The notes under the pieces were generated by a model. The model was not told the origin of the DNA, searched no databases, and saw nothing but the letters and a program-made list of their open reading frames with translations. 64,000 nt of DNA from Bradyrhizobium vignae (lineage in GTDB: Bacteria; Pseudomonadota; Alphaproteobacteria; Rhizobiales; Xanthobacteraceae). The stretch covers positions 48,136 through 112,135 of the forward strand of contig NZ_RDQF01000022.1 of the NCBI RefSeq assembly GCF_004114425.1, read 5' to 3'. Position numbers and translations under genes: made by a program. This document shows, in pieces, positions 11,816 to 20,331 of this stretch (within the stretch, counting starts at the first letter, position 1; every line of letters starts with the position of its first letter).

Positions 11816-11842
11816 TGAGGCGGGCCACCGCCGCCTCATTTT
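11816..11842 (+). terminator. Rho-independent terminator of secA
   Basis: Eight-base perfect stem, TGAGGCGG (11816-11823) with CCGCCTCA (11831-11838), a seven-base loop, then ATTTT. It starts nine bases after the secA stop codon. Its right arm overlaps the 3' end of the broken PIN gene on the other strand. Confidence 0.65.
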
Positions 11843-12213
11843 CCGTCCTTGCGAGCGCAGCGAAGCAATCCAGAATGCCCCCGCGGAGGGAGTCCGCAGC
11901 CTGCCTCGACTGCAGTCGCAACGATCAGCGCGTCATAAAATGCAAAATTGTGGCCACGGGCAAGCGTGAGCGCTGTAGCGTGCGTGTCAGCCGTGAGTGG
12001 CACGATGTCCGGGAAGCGGAAACGAATTGACTGCACGGCGGCCTCGATGATCGGCCACTCCTGTCTCTGCTTCTTGCGCAGCACGTTGGTGAACTCGTTC
12101 AGCACCTGTGTGCTAATGACGCCACCGCCGGCAATCGTGTTCAGCGCCTGATCGCGCCGGACGTCGGTCGAGTAGGCGGAGATCAAGATATCGGCGTCGA
12201 AGAACGGGCTCAC
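11836..12213 (-). pseudogene. VapC-like PIN-domain nuclease, C-terminally truncated
   Basis: 125-residue reading frame with a PIN-domain start (FFDADILISAYS, first acidic residue D6; E40 in LNEF) and the third conserved block (FYDALIVATAVEAGC). The expected final strand with the last acidic residue of the active site (usual LYSEDMQ-type segment) is missing. It is replaced by LPPRGHSGLLRCARKDGK, encoded by the dispersed repeat at 11840-11905. No antitoxin gene is present: the next gene upstream ends 28 bases before its GTG start. I read it as an orphan toxin remnant ended by a repeat insertion. Confidence 0.75.
11840..11905. repeat. Dispersed 'gcgaagcaatccagaat' repeat, copy 1
   Basis: Contains the core gcgaagcaatccagaatg followed by a cgcggaggga block. 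The same core recurs at 35951-36064 and 63789-63873. This copy supplies the last codons of the truncated PIN gene. Confidence 0.75.
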
Positions 12214-12241
12214 CGCTCGTTCGCTTCATGGCGCGGAACGC

Positions 12242-13846
12242 CTACTTCATCGCGGAGAAGCGGCTGTCGAACGAGTTCGACTGCACGATCGGCGCGGCGC
12301 CCGCCATCTGTCCGCTATCGGATGCGCCCTCCGACACCGACGGCTTCAGCGCCGGACGGGTCTGAGCAAGCCGTGTATCCGGCTTTGCCGGTTCGGCGGG
12401 CTTGGCCGCCGCTACGGCCGGCTTCGGCGCATCCTTCGCGGTGTCCTTGGACTTGTCGTGCCCCGGCACGAATCTCGTCACTGCGGCCTTGAGCCGCGAC
12501 GCGGCCGTAGGCGGGGTCGTGGACGTCTGGGCCGGAGCGACAGACGCGGTGGCCTGCTGCGGCGCTGGCGTTGCCGTCGCGGTGGTATCGGCGGCGCCGA
12601 GGCCCATCTTGCGGCCGAGGTTCGAGAAGAAGCCGCCGCTTGAGGCTTTTTCGGCAGGCTGCGCCGAGGCGACGCGGGTGCCGGTCGCGGGCACGGCGAC
12701 CACAGGCTCTTCCTGCGGCGCGGGCGCGGACGCGACCGCATCGAGATTCGGCTTGGGCGGATTGACGTGGCCGGGGATCGTGCCCGGCGCCTTCGCCATC
12801 GCCAGCATCTGCAGCGTGGTGCCTTCGGCGCTCTCGGACAGGCCGGTCGAGCCTTCCGGAATTTTTGCGGCGAAGATCTTGTTCATGCCGCCGTCGATGC
12901 CGGTGTTCATGCGCGCCACCGGCGTGCCCTTGGCAACCAGCTTGGCGTATTCAGCCTCGTCCTTCGCCTGCTTCTCACGCACGGCGCTGGCGATGTCCTC
13001 GGGGATCACATAGGCCGGGCACTTGGCCGAGGCGTCGAACACCGGATCGCGCTTGGCGTCGGCCGGCTTGGCCGCGTCGAAGACGTACTTCTTCTCGCAG
13101 AAATCGACCTTCGGCTCCTGCCGCGTCACCTCGAAATGATCATAGCCTTCCTTGATCATCTTCCAGAACGGCATGTTCGGATTGTTCCGGTGCTTGGCCA
13201 TGTTCACCGGCGTCATCCTGAACGGATAGGCCTGCAGCTGGAACGCCTTCTGGCCGCCGAAGAAGGATTCGCGTCCGAGCGAATAGATCTCCGCGATCTG
13301 CTCGTCCGTCATCGCGTAGCAGCCGCGCGAAGAACAGTCTCCGTGTACCATCAGCTGCGAGCCGGTGCGGCCCAGCGCCTTGTCGAACGCGTTCGGAAAG
13401 CCCGTGTTGAAGGAGAGGTAATAGGCCGACTGCGGATTCATCTGGCTCGGATTGATCGAGTAGAATCCTTCCGGCGCCTGACGGTCGCCCTCGCGCACCT
13501 TGGGGCCGAGATCGCCCGACCAGCGGCAGATCGGATAGGTCTTGAGCAGCGCGAACTGGCCGGAGCGGGTCTGCTTCCAGACCTCGAGCTCAGCCTCCTG
13601 CTTGAACAGGCGGACCAGGATCGGCGATTGCAGGTCCATGTCCTTCTCGGCCATGGCGGCGACCAGCTTCGGCGGCACCGGCTGGTTGGCCTTGGCGTTG
13701 GTCGCGAGCGAGACCTGGTCGGTGTCGCAGCCGGTGAGCAGAACGCCGGCCGTCATCAGCGCAACCGAAGCCAAGAGCGCGCGAGCAAGCGAACGAGAAA
13801 TCAAGATGGACCCCACACCGTGCCGGGCAGCAAGCGCGAACCCCAA
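12242..13846 (-). CDS. Lipoprotein L,D-transpeptidase (YkuD/YafK-like)
   Basis: 534-residue envelope enzyme, expected to cross-link peptidoglycan or attach proteins to it. It has an N-terminal hydrophobic segment with lipobox LTGC (C40 from this start). The YkuD core has H168 and catalytic C176 in HGDCSSRGCYAM, and is followed by about 300 residues of Ala/Pro/Thr-rich low-complexity sequence. A GTG ten codons in (13816) is an equally good start and would place the signal peptide right at the N-terminus. Alone on this strand, with an odd hairpin in its presumed 5' leader (13881-13905). Confidence 0.85.
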   Translation of the reverse strand: MGFALAARHGVGSILISRSLARALLASVALMTAGVLLTGCDTDQVSLATNAKANQPVPPKLVAAMAEKDMDLQSPILVRLFKQEAELEVWKQTRSGQFALLKTYPICRWSGDLGPKVREGDRQAPEGFYSINPSQMNPQSAYYLSFNTGFPNAFDKALGRTGSQLMVHGDCSSRGCYAMTDEQIAEIYSLGRESFFGGQKAFQLQAYPFRMTPVNMAKHRNNPNMPFWKMIKEGYDHFEVTRQEPKVDFCEKKYVFDAAKPADAKRDPVFDASAKCPAYVIPEDIASAVREKQAKDEAEYAKLVAKGTPVARMNTGIDGGMNKIFAAKIPEGSTGLSESAEGTTLQMLAMAKAPGTIPGHVNPPKPNLDAVASAPAPQEEPVVAVPATGTRVASAQPAEKASSGGFFSNLGRKMGLGAADTTATATPAPQQATASVAPAQTSTTPPTAASRLKAAVTRFVPGHDKSKDTAKDAPKPAVAAAKPAEPAKPDTRLAQTRPALKPSVSEGASDSGQMAGAAPIVQSNSFDSRFSAMK

Positions 13847-13880
13847 TTCGTTTGGCGCATGATCCGACCGGGTACCCCGG

Positions 13881-13905
13881 GGGCCCGTCGCAACGGGCCC
13901 TTTTT
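13881..13905 (+). terminator. Terminator-shaped hairpin with no gene ahead of it
   Basis: Perfect eight-base stem GGGCCCGT (13881-13888) / ACGGGCCC (13893-13900), loop CGCA, then TTTTT (13901-13905). It is oriented to stop plus-strand transcription, but the only gene to its left is on the minus strand. See findings. Confidence 0.55.
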
Positions 13906-14088
13906 AGACCACGCTCCAGCGCTTATGCCCTGAAGCCATTGATTAAAATTCTAACCTCTGGGTCATGTGGTCGCAACCCAAGCGGGGATCACGAGGACGT
14001 TGGCCCAAAGGTGTGGTCAACAGAGACTTAAACTGGGCCGGAACTTGGGCCCTGCGGCCAAGCCGGCACTGAGATCGCCGATTTGGGC

Positions 14089-14115
14089 AAAAAAAGGGTT
14101 AACGCGGGGTTACCG
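14089..14115 (-). terminator. Weak terminator after accA
   Basis: Read on the minus strand, an imperfect GGTAAC...GTTAACC hairpin is followed by seven Ts (seven As at 14089-14095 on the plus strand). It lies about 75 bases past the accA stop. Confidence 0.4.
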
Positions 14116-14189
14116 GGGGGTCTCGTGCACCGGCTCCGCGGAGCGTCACAACGTGCCGCACCGCGTCCGGGACACCAAATCGAGACGAA

Positions 14190-15155
14190 TCAGCCCAGTT
14201 TCCGGCCGATATCGAGGAATTTCTGCCGCCGCTGCTTGCGGATCGCATCCCCGTCCAGGCCCCGGAGCTCGTCAAAGGCCTTCGCGATGGCCTCGCCTGT
14301 AGTGGCGATCATGGCGGCGGGGTCGCGATGGGCGCCGCCGACGGGCTCCTTCAGGATCTGATCGATCACCCCGAAGCGGAGCATGTCCTGGGCGGTGATC
14401 TTCATGTTGTTGGCGGCTTCCTGCGCCTTGGTGCCGTCGCGCCACAGGATGGAGGAGGCCGCCTCCGGCGAGATCACGCTGTAGATCGCGTGCTCCAGCA
14501 TCAGCACCCTGTTGGCGGTGGTGATGGCAATGGCGCCGCCCGACATGCCCTCGCCGGTGATGATGGCCACGTTCGGCACGGTCAGCGCCAGGCACGCGTC
14601 GGTCGAGCGCGCGATCGCCTCGGCCTGGCCGCGCTCCTCGGCGCCAATGCCGGGATAAGCGCCGGCGGAATCGGCGAGCGACAGCACCGGAAGGCCGAAC
14701 CGCTCGGCCATCTCCATCAGCCGCACGCATTTGCGATAGCCCTCGGGCCGCGCCATGCCGAAATTGTGCCGGATTCGGCTCTCGGTGGAATCGCCCTTTT
14801 CCTGGCCCATCACGCAGATCGGCTCGCCGCGGAAGCGGCCGAAGCCGGCGACCAGCGCCTCGTCCTCGCCGAACTTGCGGTCACCGGCGAGCGGGGTGAA
14901 TTCGGTGATCAGGCCCTTGATGAAATCGTTGAAATGCGGCCGCTGCGGATGCCGCGCAACCAGCGTCTTCTGCCACGGCGTCAGGTTCGTGTAGAGGTCG
15001 GCCAGCGCCTGCGCCGCCTTGTCCTCGATCCGGCCGATCTCGTCGCTGATGTCGGTGCCGGAGGCAGCGAGCGCGCGCAATTCGTCGACCTTGGAGTCGA
15101 GCTCGGCGACCGGCTTTTCGAAGTCGAGATAGCTGCGCATCTGGTCTTGCATCAA
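14190..15155 (-). CDS. accA: AccA, acetyl-CoA carboxylase carboxyltransferase alpha subunit
   Basis: 321-residue subunit that, with AccD, transfers carboxyl from biotin to acetyl-CoA in the first step of fatty acid synthesis. Recognised by LDFEKPVAELDSKVDEL at the start, GRFRGEPICVMGQEKG, the DSAGAYPGIGAEERGQ block and GEGMSGGAIAI, where the oxyanion holes form. Full length. The second of two adjacent ATGs (15152) may be the real start. Confidence 0.96.
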   Translation of the reverse strand: MMQDQMRSYLDFEKPVAELDSKVDELRALAASGTDISDEIGRIEDKAAQALADLYTNLTPWQKTLVARHPQRPHFNDFIKGLITEFTPLAGDRKFGEDEALVAGFGRFRGEPICVMGQEKGDSTESRIRHNFGMARPEGYRKCVRLMEMAERFGLPVLSLADSAGAYPGIGAEERGQAEAIARSTDACLALTVPNVAIITGEGMSGGAIAITTANRVLMLEHAIYSVISPEAASSILWRDGTKAQEAANNMKITAQDMLRFGVIDQILKEPVGGAHRDPAAMIATTGEAIAKAFDELRGLDGDAIRKQRRQKFLDIGRKLG

Positions 15156-15349
15156 CTCAATATAAGGGGACGGGGCTAAAGAAGCGAAGCGAGGTTAGGG
15201 TCACGGACAGAAGTGTAGCGTCTTCAATGGTTTGACTTGTGTGCTCGTGGCAGCCGGCCAAATCATGCGTGAGGCCACGGCTCTTTCTGCGGAGATGTGG
15301 TCGAAGTCAAGGCGGTTTCCTGGGATGCCCGTAGCCCATCTACGGTGCG

Positions 15350-16306
15350 TCACTTCTCCGCCAGCGGGTGCAGGTCGCGCACCAGGCTCTTCAGCCGCTC
15401 CTCGACCACGTGGGTGTAGATCTGGGTCGTGGAGATGTCGGTGTGGCCGAGCAGGGTCTGGACGATGCGCAGATCCGCGCCGTTGTGCAGCAGGTGGCTG
15501 GCAAAGGCGTGGCGCAGCACGTGCGGGGAGACCAGGCGGGCCTGAAGCCCGGAGGCGACCGCGAGCTCCTTGAGGTCGCGGGCGAAATGCTGCCGCGTCA
15601 GATGTCCGCTCTCGCCGAAGGAGGGGAACAGCCATTTCGAGGCGGCCACGCTGTTTTTCTTTTCCGTCTTTGCCGCGTCCGTCGCGGCGAGATAATCCGC
15701 CATCGCCTGCCGCGAGGCCTCGTTGAGCGGCACCAGGCGTTCCTTGTTGCCCTTGCCGCGCACCACGATCATGCGCGCATCGCGCTTGGCCGCCGAGCGC
15801 GGCAGCGCCACCAGCTCGGAAACGCGCAGGCCCGTGGCGTAGAGCACCTCGAGCAGGCAATAGAGCCGCAAAGCGCGCAGCCGCTTCGAGGGCGAGGCAT
15901 CCTCCGCCTCGCTCAATTCCTTCGCGCGGCGGAGCATGCGGTCGACGTCCGCGATCGACAGCACTTTTGGCAGGCCGCGGCCGCGCTTCGGGCCGGACAG
16001 GATGGCGGCGGGATCGTCGGCGCGGATGCGCTCGTTCAGCAGGAAACGATAGAGATGCCGCATCGCCGATAGCCGCCGGGCGACGCTGGTGGATTTGAAG
16101 CCGCGGGTGTCGAGATCGGCGAGGTAGTCGCGCAGGACCTGCGTCTCCGCGTCCGCGAATGTATGGCCGACCCGGTCCAGAAATTCCGAGAAATCGGTGA
16201 GGTCGCGGCGATATGCGTCGAGCGTATTGGGCCCGGCGCCCTGTTCCGCCGCGAGCATGTCGAGGAACAGGCCGGTGAGCTTGGCGTCTGAGGGCTGGGT
16301 AGGCAT
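15350..16306 (-). CDS. xerD: XerD site-specific tyrosine recombinase
   Basis: 318-residue recombinase that resolves chromosome dimers at dif with XerC and FtsK. It has an N-terminal SAM-like core-binding domain and a catalytic domain with all six active residues: R161, K185, H262, R265, H288 and nucleophile Y297. Its chromosomal housekeeping neighbours (accA, aroK) argue for XerD rather than a phage integrase. The 194-base gap to accA holds no gene. Confidence 0.93.
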   Translation of the reverse strand: MPTQPSDAKLTGLFLDMLAAEQGAGPNTLDAYRRDLTDFSEFLDRVGHTFADAETQVLRDYLADLDTRGFKSTSVARRLSAMRHLYRFLLNERIRADDPAAILSGPKRGRGLPKVLSIADVDRMLRRAKELSEAEDASPSKRLRALRLYCLLEVLYATGLRVSELVALPRSAAKRDARMIVVRGKGNKERLVPLNEASRQAMADYLAATDAAKTEKKNSVAASKWLFPSFGESGHLTRQHFARDLKELAVASGLQARLVSPHVLRHAFASHLLHNGADLRIVQTLLGHTDISTTQIYTHVVEERLKSLVRDLHPLAEK

Positions 16307-16323
16307 GCCCTGGAGGCTAGCTC

Positions 16324-16470
16324 CTATTTCTTGAGAAACTTATCCGGCGGGATCGTCACCGTCATTTCCCGCGGCTTCGGAGTGACGAAGTTCGCCAGCG
16401 CGAAGACCACGCCATAGATGATGCCGGCGATCACGGCGACGACCGTCAGGAAGCGGAACAAGCTCGGCAT
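16324..16470 (-). CDS. 48-residue single-span membrane protein
   Basis: Small protein beginning MPSLFRFLTVVAVIAGIIYG. One transmembrane helix (about 5-28) is followed by a basic, proline-containing tail ending in PPDKFLKK. The stop lies 17 bases before the xerD start on the same strand, so it could be the first gene of that transcript. Hydrophobic-then-basic pattern and tight spacing support coding. No function known. Confidence 0.7.
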   Translation of the reverse strand: MPSLFRFLTVVAVIAGIIYGVVFALANFVTPKPREMTVTIPPDKFLKK

Positions 16471-16644
16471 CGTTCTGAGGTCTCGGGTAGGGGGCCAGGC
16501 AGCCAAATTAACCAATGAAATCATCCAACATGTTCGCCGTTTCGTGGCAAGAGTCCTCTGGCGAGGGCCCCCATGGGGTCGTATAGGTGGCCAAACCATG
16601 CCGCATCTGGCGGCGGTTCGAGCTAGATCCAATCGAGCGAGACA

Positions 16645-17268
16645 ATGTCCGACGCCGCGTTGCCGCTTCCTGCTTCGCCTGAGGCCGACATCCTGTCGGC
16701 GCTCGGTGCGCGCTCGATCGTGCTCGTCGGCATGATGGGAGCGGGCAAATCCACCATCGGCCGGCGCATGGCTCTCAGGCTCAAGCTGCCCTTCGTCGAT
16801 GCCGACACCGAGATCGAGGCGGCGGCCGGCATGACCATACCGGAAATCTTCGAGCGCCATGGCGAGCAGCATTTCCGCGATGGCGAAGCCCGTGTGATCG
16901 CGCGCCTGCTCGACGGCGGTCCCGCGGTGCTGGCGACCGGCGGCGGCGCCTTCATGCGCGAGGATACGCGTGCGCGCATCGCGGCGAAAGCCATCTCGAT
17001 CTGGCTCAGGGCGGATCACGACGTCATCATGCGCCGCGTGCGCCGTCGTGCCGACCGTCCGCTGCTTCAGACCGCGGATCCCGAAGGAACCGTGACGCGC
17101 CTCCTCACCGAGCGCGAGCCGGTCTATGCCAATGCCGACCTCACGATCGCCTCGCGCGACGTGCCGCACGACAGAATCGTCGAGGAATGCATCGCGGCGC
17201 TGCACGCCCATCTGTGCGGCGGACAGGCCGCCCAACCACCTGCCGACGTTGCGAGTGCCGCACGATGA
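16645..17268 (+). CDS. aroK: AroK, shikimate kinase
   Basis: 207-residue kinase that phosphorylates shikimate at O3 in the chorismate pathway. P-loop GMMGAGKS at 29-36, shikimate-binding DADTEIE, the GGGAF Walker B-like motif, and RRRADRPLL in the lid. The last four bases overlap the aroB start (ATGA), giving an aroK-aroB operon as in many proteobacteria. Confidence 0.95.
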   Translation: MSDAALPLPASPEADILSALGARSIVLVGMMGAGKSTIGRRMALRLKLPFVDADTEIEAAAGMTIPEIFERHGEQHFRDGEARVIARLLDGGPAVLATGGGAFMREDTRARIAAKAISIWLRADHDVIMRRVRRRADRPLLQTADPEGTVTRLLTEREPVYANADLTIASRDVPHDRIVEECIAALHAHLCGGQAAQPPADVASAAR

Positions 17269-18413
17269 CCGCGCCGATGAAACATTCCGATCCCGTCAAA
17301 GTCGGCGTCGCGCTGGAAAATCGCGCCTATGACATCATCATCGGCCGCGGCGTGCTGTCGTCGCTCGGCGAGAGGGTCGCAGCCTTGCGGCCGGGCGTAC
17401 GTACCGCTGTTGTCACCGACCGCACCGTCGCGAAATACTGGCTCGAGCCGACCGAGGCCTCGCTCGCGGCCGCCGGCATCCCGAGCTCGCGCATCGTCGT
17501 CGAGGAAGGCGAAATCTCGAAGACCTATGCCGGCCTCGAAAAGGTCAGCGAAGCCCTGATCGCCGCTAGGATCGAGCGCAACGATCTCGTCATCGCGCTC
17601 GGCGGCGGCGTGGTCGGCGATCTCGCCGGCTTTGCCGCGGCGATCCTGCGCCGCGGCGTCGATTTCGTGCAGGTGCCGACCTCGCTGCTGGCGCAGGTCG
17701 ATTCCTCCGTCGGCGGCAAGACCGGCATCAACTCGCCGCAGGGCAAGAATTTGCTCGGCGCCTTCCATCAGCCGGTGCTTGTTATCGCCGACACCGCCGT
17801 GCTCGACACGCTGTCGCCGCGTCAGTTCCGCGCCGGCTATGCCGAGGTGGCCAAATATGGCGTGCTCGGCGACGAGGCCTTCTTCACCTGGCTGGAGAAG
17901 AACCATTCCGACATCTTCAAGGGCGGCTCCGCGCGCGAGCATGCGATCGCGACCTCCTGCCGTGCCAAGGCCGGCGTCGTCTCGCGCGACGAGCGCGAGA
18001 CCGGCGAGCGCGCGCTGCTCAATCTCGGCCACACCTTCGGTCACGCGCTGGAAGCCGCGACGGGTTTCTCCGACCGCCTGTTCCACGGCGAGGGCGTCGC
18101 CATCGGCATGACGCTGGCGGCCCAGTTCTCGGCGAAGCTCGGCATGATCGGCGAATCCGATGCGGCACGCGTCGAACGGCACCTGATTGAAGCGGGCCTG
18201 CCGACGCGCTTGCAGGACATCGCGGGCTTCGCGCAGGAAGGTCTTGCCGATGCCGACGCGCTGATGACGCTGATGGCGCAGGACAAGAAGGTCAAGCGCG
18301 GCAAGCTCACTTTCATCCTGCTGGAGGCCGTGGGCCGCGCCGTGATCGCGAAGGACGTCGAGCCGGCGCCGGTGCGCGACTTCCTGAAGGAGAAGCTCGC
18401 GCAGAAGGCCTGA
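17265..18413 (+). CDS. aroB: AroB, 3-dehydroquinate synthase
   Basis: 382-residue NAD- and zinc-dependent enzyme making 3-dehydroquinate from DAHP. NAD-binding GGGVVGDLAGF, QVPTSLLAQVDSSVGGKTGIN, and the metal ligands in GYAEVAKYG, LGHTFGHALE and FHGEGVAIG are all present. The ATG at 17265 overlaps the aroK stop and gives a normal N-terminus; an upstream in-frame start would be inside aroK. Confidence 0.96.
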   Translation: MTAPMKHSDPVKVGVALENRAYDIIIGRGVLSSLGERVAALRPGVRTAVVTDRTVAKYWLEPTEASLAAAGIPSSRIVVEEGEISKTYAGLEKVSEALIAARIERNDLVIALGGGVVGDLAGFAAAILRRGVDFVQVPTSLLAQVDSSVGGKTGINSPQGKNLLGAFHQPVLVIADTAVLDTLSPRQFRAGYAEVAKYGVLGDEAFFTWLEKNHSDIFKGGSAREHAIATSCRAKAGVVSRDERETGERALLNLGHTFGHALEAATGFSDRLFHGEGVAIGMTLAAQFSAKLGMIGESDAARVERHLIEAGLPTRLQDIAGFAQEGLADADALMTLMAQDKKVKRGKLTFILLEAVGRAVIAKDVEPAPVRDFLKEKLAQKA

Positions 18414-18438
18414 TGCGCGGCGGAGCTTTATTTCGCCA

Positions 18439-18486
18439 ACGCGTTTTCGAGCGAAGTGGATACCGGCTCGCGTCAGGAAAACGCGT
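18439..18486. repeat. Extragenic palindrome upstream of the CorC/HlyC gene
   Basis: Perfect ten-base arms ACGCGTTTTC (18439-18448) and GAAAACGCGT (18477-18486), with the internal gcgaagtgga / ccggctcgcg typical of a repeat I recall as common in Bradyrhizobium. It ends 21 bases before the start codon, so it may shape the ribosome-binding region of that mRNA. Confidence 0.7.
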
Positions 18487-18507
18487 CAAAAGTAGCTAGA
18501 GTGGTGC

Positions 18508-19812
18508 ATGGACTGGCTCGGATTCACCATCGTCGTCCTCTGCCTCTTGGTCTCGGCGTTCTTCGCCGCGAGCGAGACCGCGCTGACCGGCGCCTCGCGC
18601 GCCAGCATGCTCAGGCTTTCCAAGCAGGGTAATCGCGACGCCGACGTCGTCTCGGACCTGCTCGACATGCGCGAGCGCCTGATCGGCGCACTGTTGCTCG
18701 GCAACAACATCGCCAATATCGGTGCATCCGCGCTCGCAACCGGCATCTTCACATCGTGGTTCGGCGATGTCGGGGTGCTCTATGCCACCGGTGTGATGAC
18801 CGCGCTGGTGGTCATTTTCGCCGAGGTGCTGCCCAAAACCATCGCGATCAACGCGCCTGACCGCATCGCGCTCGCGGTGGCGCGGCCGATGCGGCTGACG
18901 ATGTATGTGCTGGGCCCGCTGCTCAGAGTGGTCGAGGTCATCGTACGCCTGCTGATGCGGCTGTTTGGCTTGGCCGGCGAGCATCAGGCCATTCTGTCTC
19001 CGACCGAACGCTTGCGCGGCGCGGTCGATCTGTTGCACCACGAGGGCAAGTTCGAGAAGCAGGACCGCGACATGCTCGGCGGTCTCTTGGACCTGCGTGA
19101 GCTCCAGGTGTCCGACGTCATGATCCATCGCACCGAGATGATGATGATCAACGCCGATCTGCCGCCGGAAGAGCTGGTGCGCGAGGTGCTGGCGACCGAA
19201 TACACCCGCATTCCGCTCTGGCGCGAGAAGCCGGAGAACATCATCGGCGTGCTGCACGCCAAGGATTTGCTGCGCGCGATCCGCGCCTCCGACGGCGACA
19301 CCTCACGCATCGACGTCTCCACCATCGCGCTGCCGCCCTGGTTCGTACCGGAGATGCGCCCGGTCTCCGAACAGCTGAAAGCGTTCCGCCGGCGGAAAAC
19401 CCATTTCGCGCTCGTCGTCGACGAGTATGGCGAGGTCGAAGGCCTTGTGACGCTGGAAGACATCCTGGAGGAAATCGTCGGCGACATCTCCGACGAGCAC
19501 GACGTCGTGGTGGCGGGCGTGCGCGCCCAGCCGGACGGCTCCGTCGTGGTCGACGGCTCGGTGCCGATCCGCGATCTCAACCGCGCCATGGATTGGCACC
19601 TGCCCGATGAAGAGGCGACGACGGTGGCCGGCCTCGTCATTCACGAGGCGCGCTCGATCCCCGACCGCGGCCAGAGCTTCACCTTCCACGGCTTCCGCTT
19701 CCGCGTCCTCCGCCGCGAGCGCAACCGCATCACCGCGCTGCGCATTTCGCCGGTGCCGCGCGAGGCCGAGCTGGAAGAGGCAAAGCCGAGAAGGGCGGGG
19801 ACGTCGTTTTAG
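18508..19812 (+). CDS. CorC/HlyC family protein (CNNM + CBS pair + transporter-associated domain)
   Basis: 434-residue inner-membrane protein. Domains in order: DUF21/CNNM membrane region with several helices (about 1-190), two CBS repeats (about 210-340; VSDVMIHRTEM and VVDEYGEVEGLVTLEDILEEIVGDI), and a C-terminal CorC_HlyC domain. The family is linked to Mg2+/Co2+ efflux. The older name 'hemolysin' is misleading. Downstream of aroKB on the same strand, 94 bases away. Confidence 0.9.
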   Translation: MDWLGFTIVVLCLLVSAFFAASETALTGASRASMLRLSKQGNRDADVVSDLLDMRERLIGALLLGNNIANIGASALATGIFTSWFGDVGVLYATGVMTALVVIFAEVLPKTIAINAPDRIALAVARPMRLTMYVLGPLLRVVEVIVRLLMRLFGLAGEHQAILSPTERLRGAVDLLHHEGKFEKQDRDMLGGLLDLRELQVSDVMIHRTEMMMINADLPPEELVREVLATEYTRIPLWREKPENIIGVLHAKDLLRAIRASDGDTSRIDVSTIALPPWFVPEMRPVSEQLKAFRRRKTHFALVVDEYGEVEGLVTLEDILEEIVGDISDEHDVVVAGVRAQPDGSVVVDGSVPIRDLNRAMDWHLPDEEATTVAGLVIHEARSIPDRGQSFTFHGFRFRVLRRERNRITALRISPVPREAELEEAKPRRAGTSF

Positions 19813-19828
19813 TCTCCCCACCGCTGTC

Positions 19829-19924
19829 GTCGTCCGCGCAGGCGGACGATCCAGTACTCCGCGGCGGACCTAACTAGTGCGGCGGAGTACTGGAGCCCCG
19901 CCTGCGCGGGGCATGACAGCGGAA
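19829..19924. repeat. Extragenic 'gatccagtac' repeat, copy 1
   Basis: gcggacgatccagtactccgc at left pairs with gcggagtactgga at right, ending in ggggcatgacagcgg. The same layout recurs at 47014-47182. It lies between the convergent corC/hlyC and bolA genes. Confidence 0.7.
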
Positions 19925-19934
19925 TTTGCGGCAG

Positions 19935-20213
19935 TCACCCTTCCCCCGGCGCCTGCGCATGGATCGCGAGCGCGTGCACGCCGCCGGAGAGTTCCGTGGA
20001 GAGCGCCGAATTTATCATGCGATGGCGGTCGACCCGGCTCTTCCCTTTGAAGGCGGCAGACACGATATACACACGGAAGTGCGTCTCACCGCCCGGCCGA
20101 TGGCCGGCGTGGCCTTCATGCAGATGTGACTCGTCGACGACTTGCAGGCTTTCAGGCGTGAAAGCTTCCTGCAACTTGTTGCTGATAGTGTCTTTCATAG
20201 CCATCTGTGCCAT
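19935..20213 (-). CDS. BolA family protein
   Basis: About 92 residues with the BolA fold signature: LQVVDESHLHEGHAGH, then THFRVYIVSAAFKGKSRVDRHRMIN and a C-terminal HALAIHAQAPGE. BolA proteins work with monothiol glutaredoxins in Fe-S trafficking. Several in-frame ATGs (20213, 20204, 20198) are possible and none has a clear Shine-Dalgarno; the start is therefore approximate. Confidence 0.88.
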   Translation of the reverse strand: MAQMAMKDTISNKLQEAFTPESLQVVDESHLHEGHAGHRPGGETHFRVYIVSAAFKGKSRVDRHRMINSALSTELSGGVHALAIHAQAPGEG

Positions 20214-20331
20214 TAAGGTGTGCGATCGCACCCCGTCAATACCCGGACGTCCGAGGTCACTGCGACCGGGTGCTCAGCGAATTGCAATGTCAAGACTTGA
20301 AGGTTTGTGCATTGCGTAGTCAAAGTCAGCC

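Larger units (their letters stand above)
13847..14189. other. 343-base intergenic region between the L,D-transpeptidase and accA
   Basis: Contains the upstream region of the L,D-transpeptidase, the plus-strand terminator-like hairpin at 13881-13905 and a weak accA terminator at 14089-14115. No tRNA or open reading frame with coding character was seen. Confidence 0.5.

Noticed and set aside
14099..14113. TTAA-N7-TTAC, near-match to a CtrA site
   Set aside because: One consensus base is wrong and it lies downstream of accA, far from any start; the match fits the terminator hairpin better.
15350..16306. Phage or island integrase
   Set aside because: Sequence and setting between accA and aroK fit chromosomal XerD; no attachment site or island around it.
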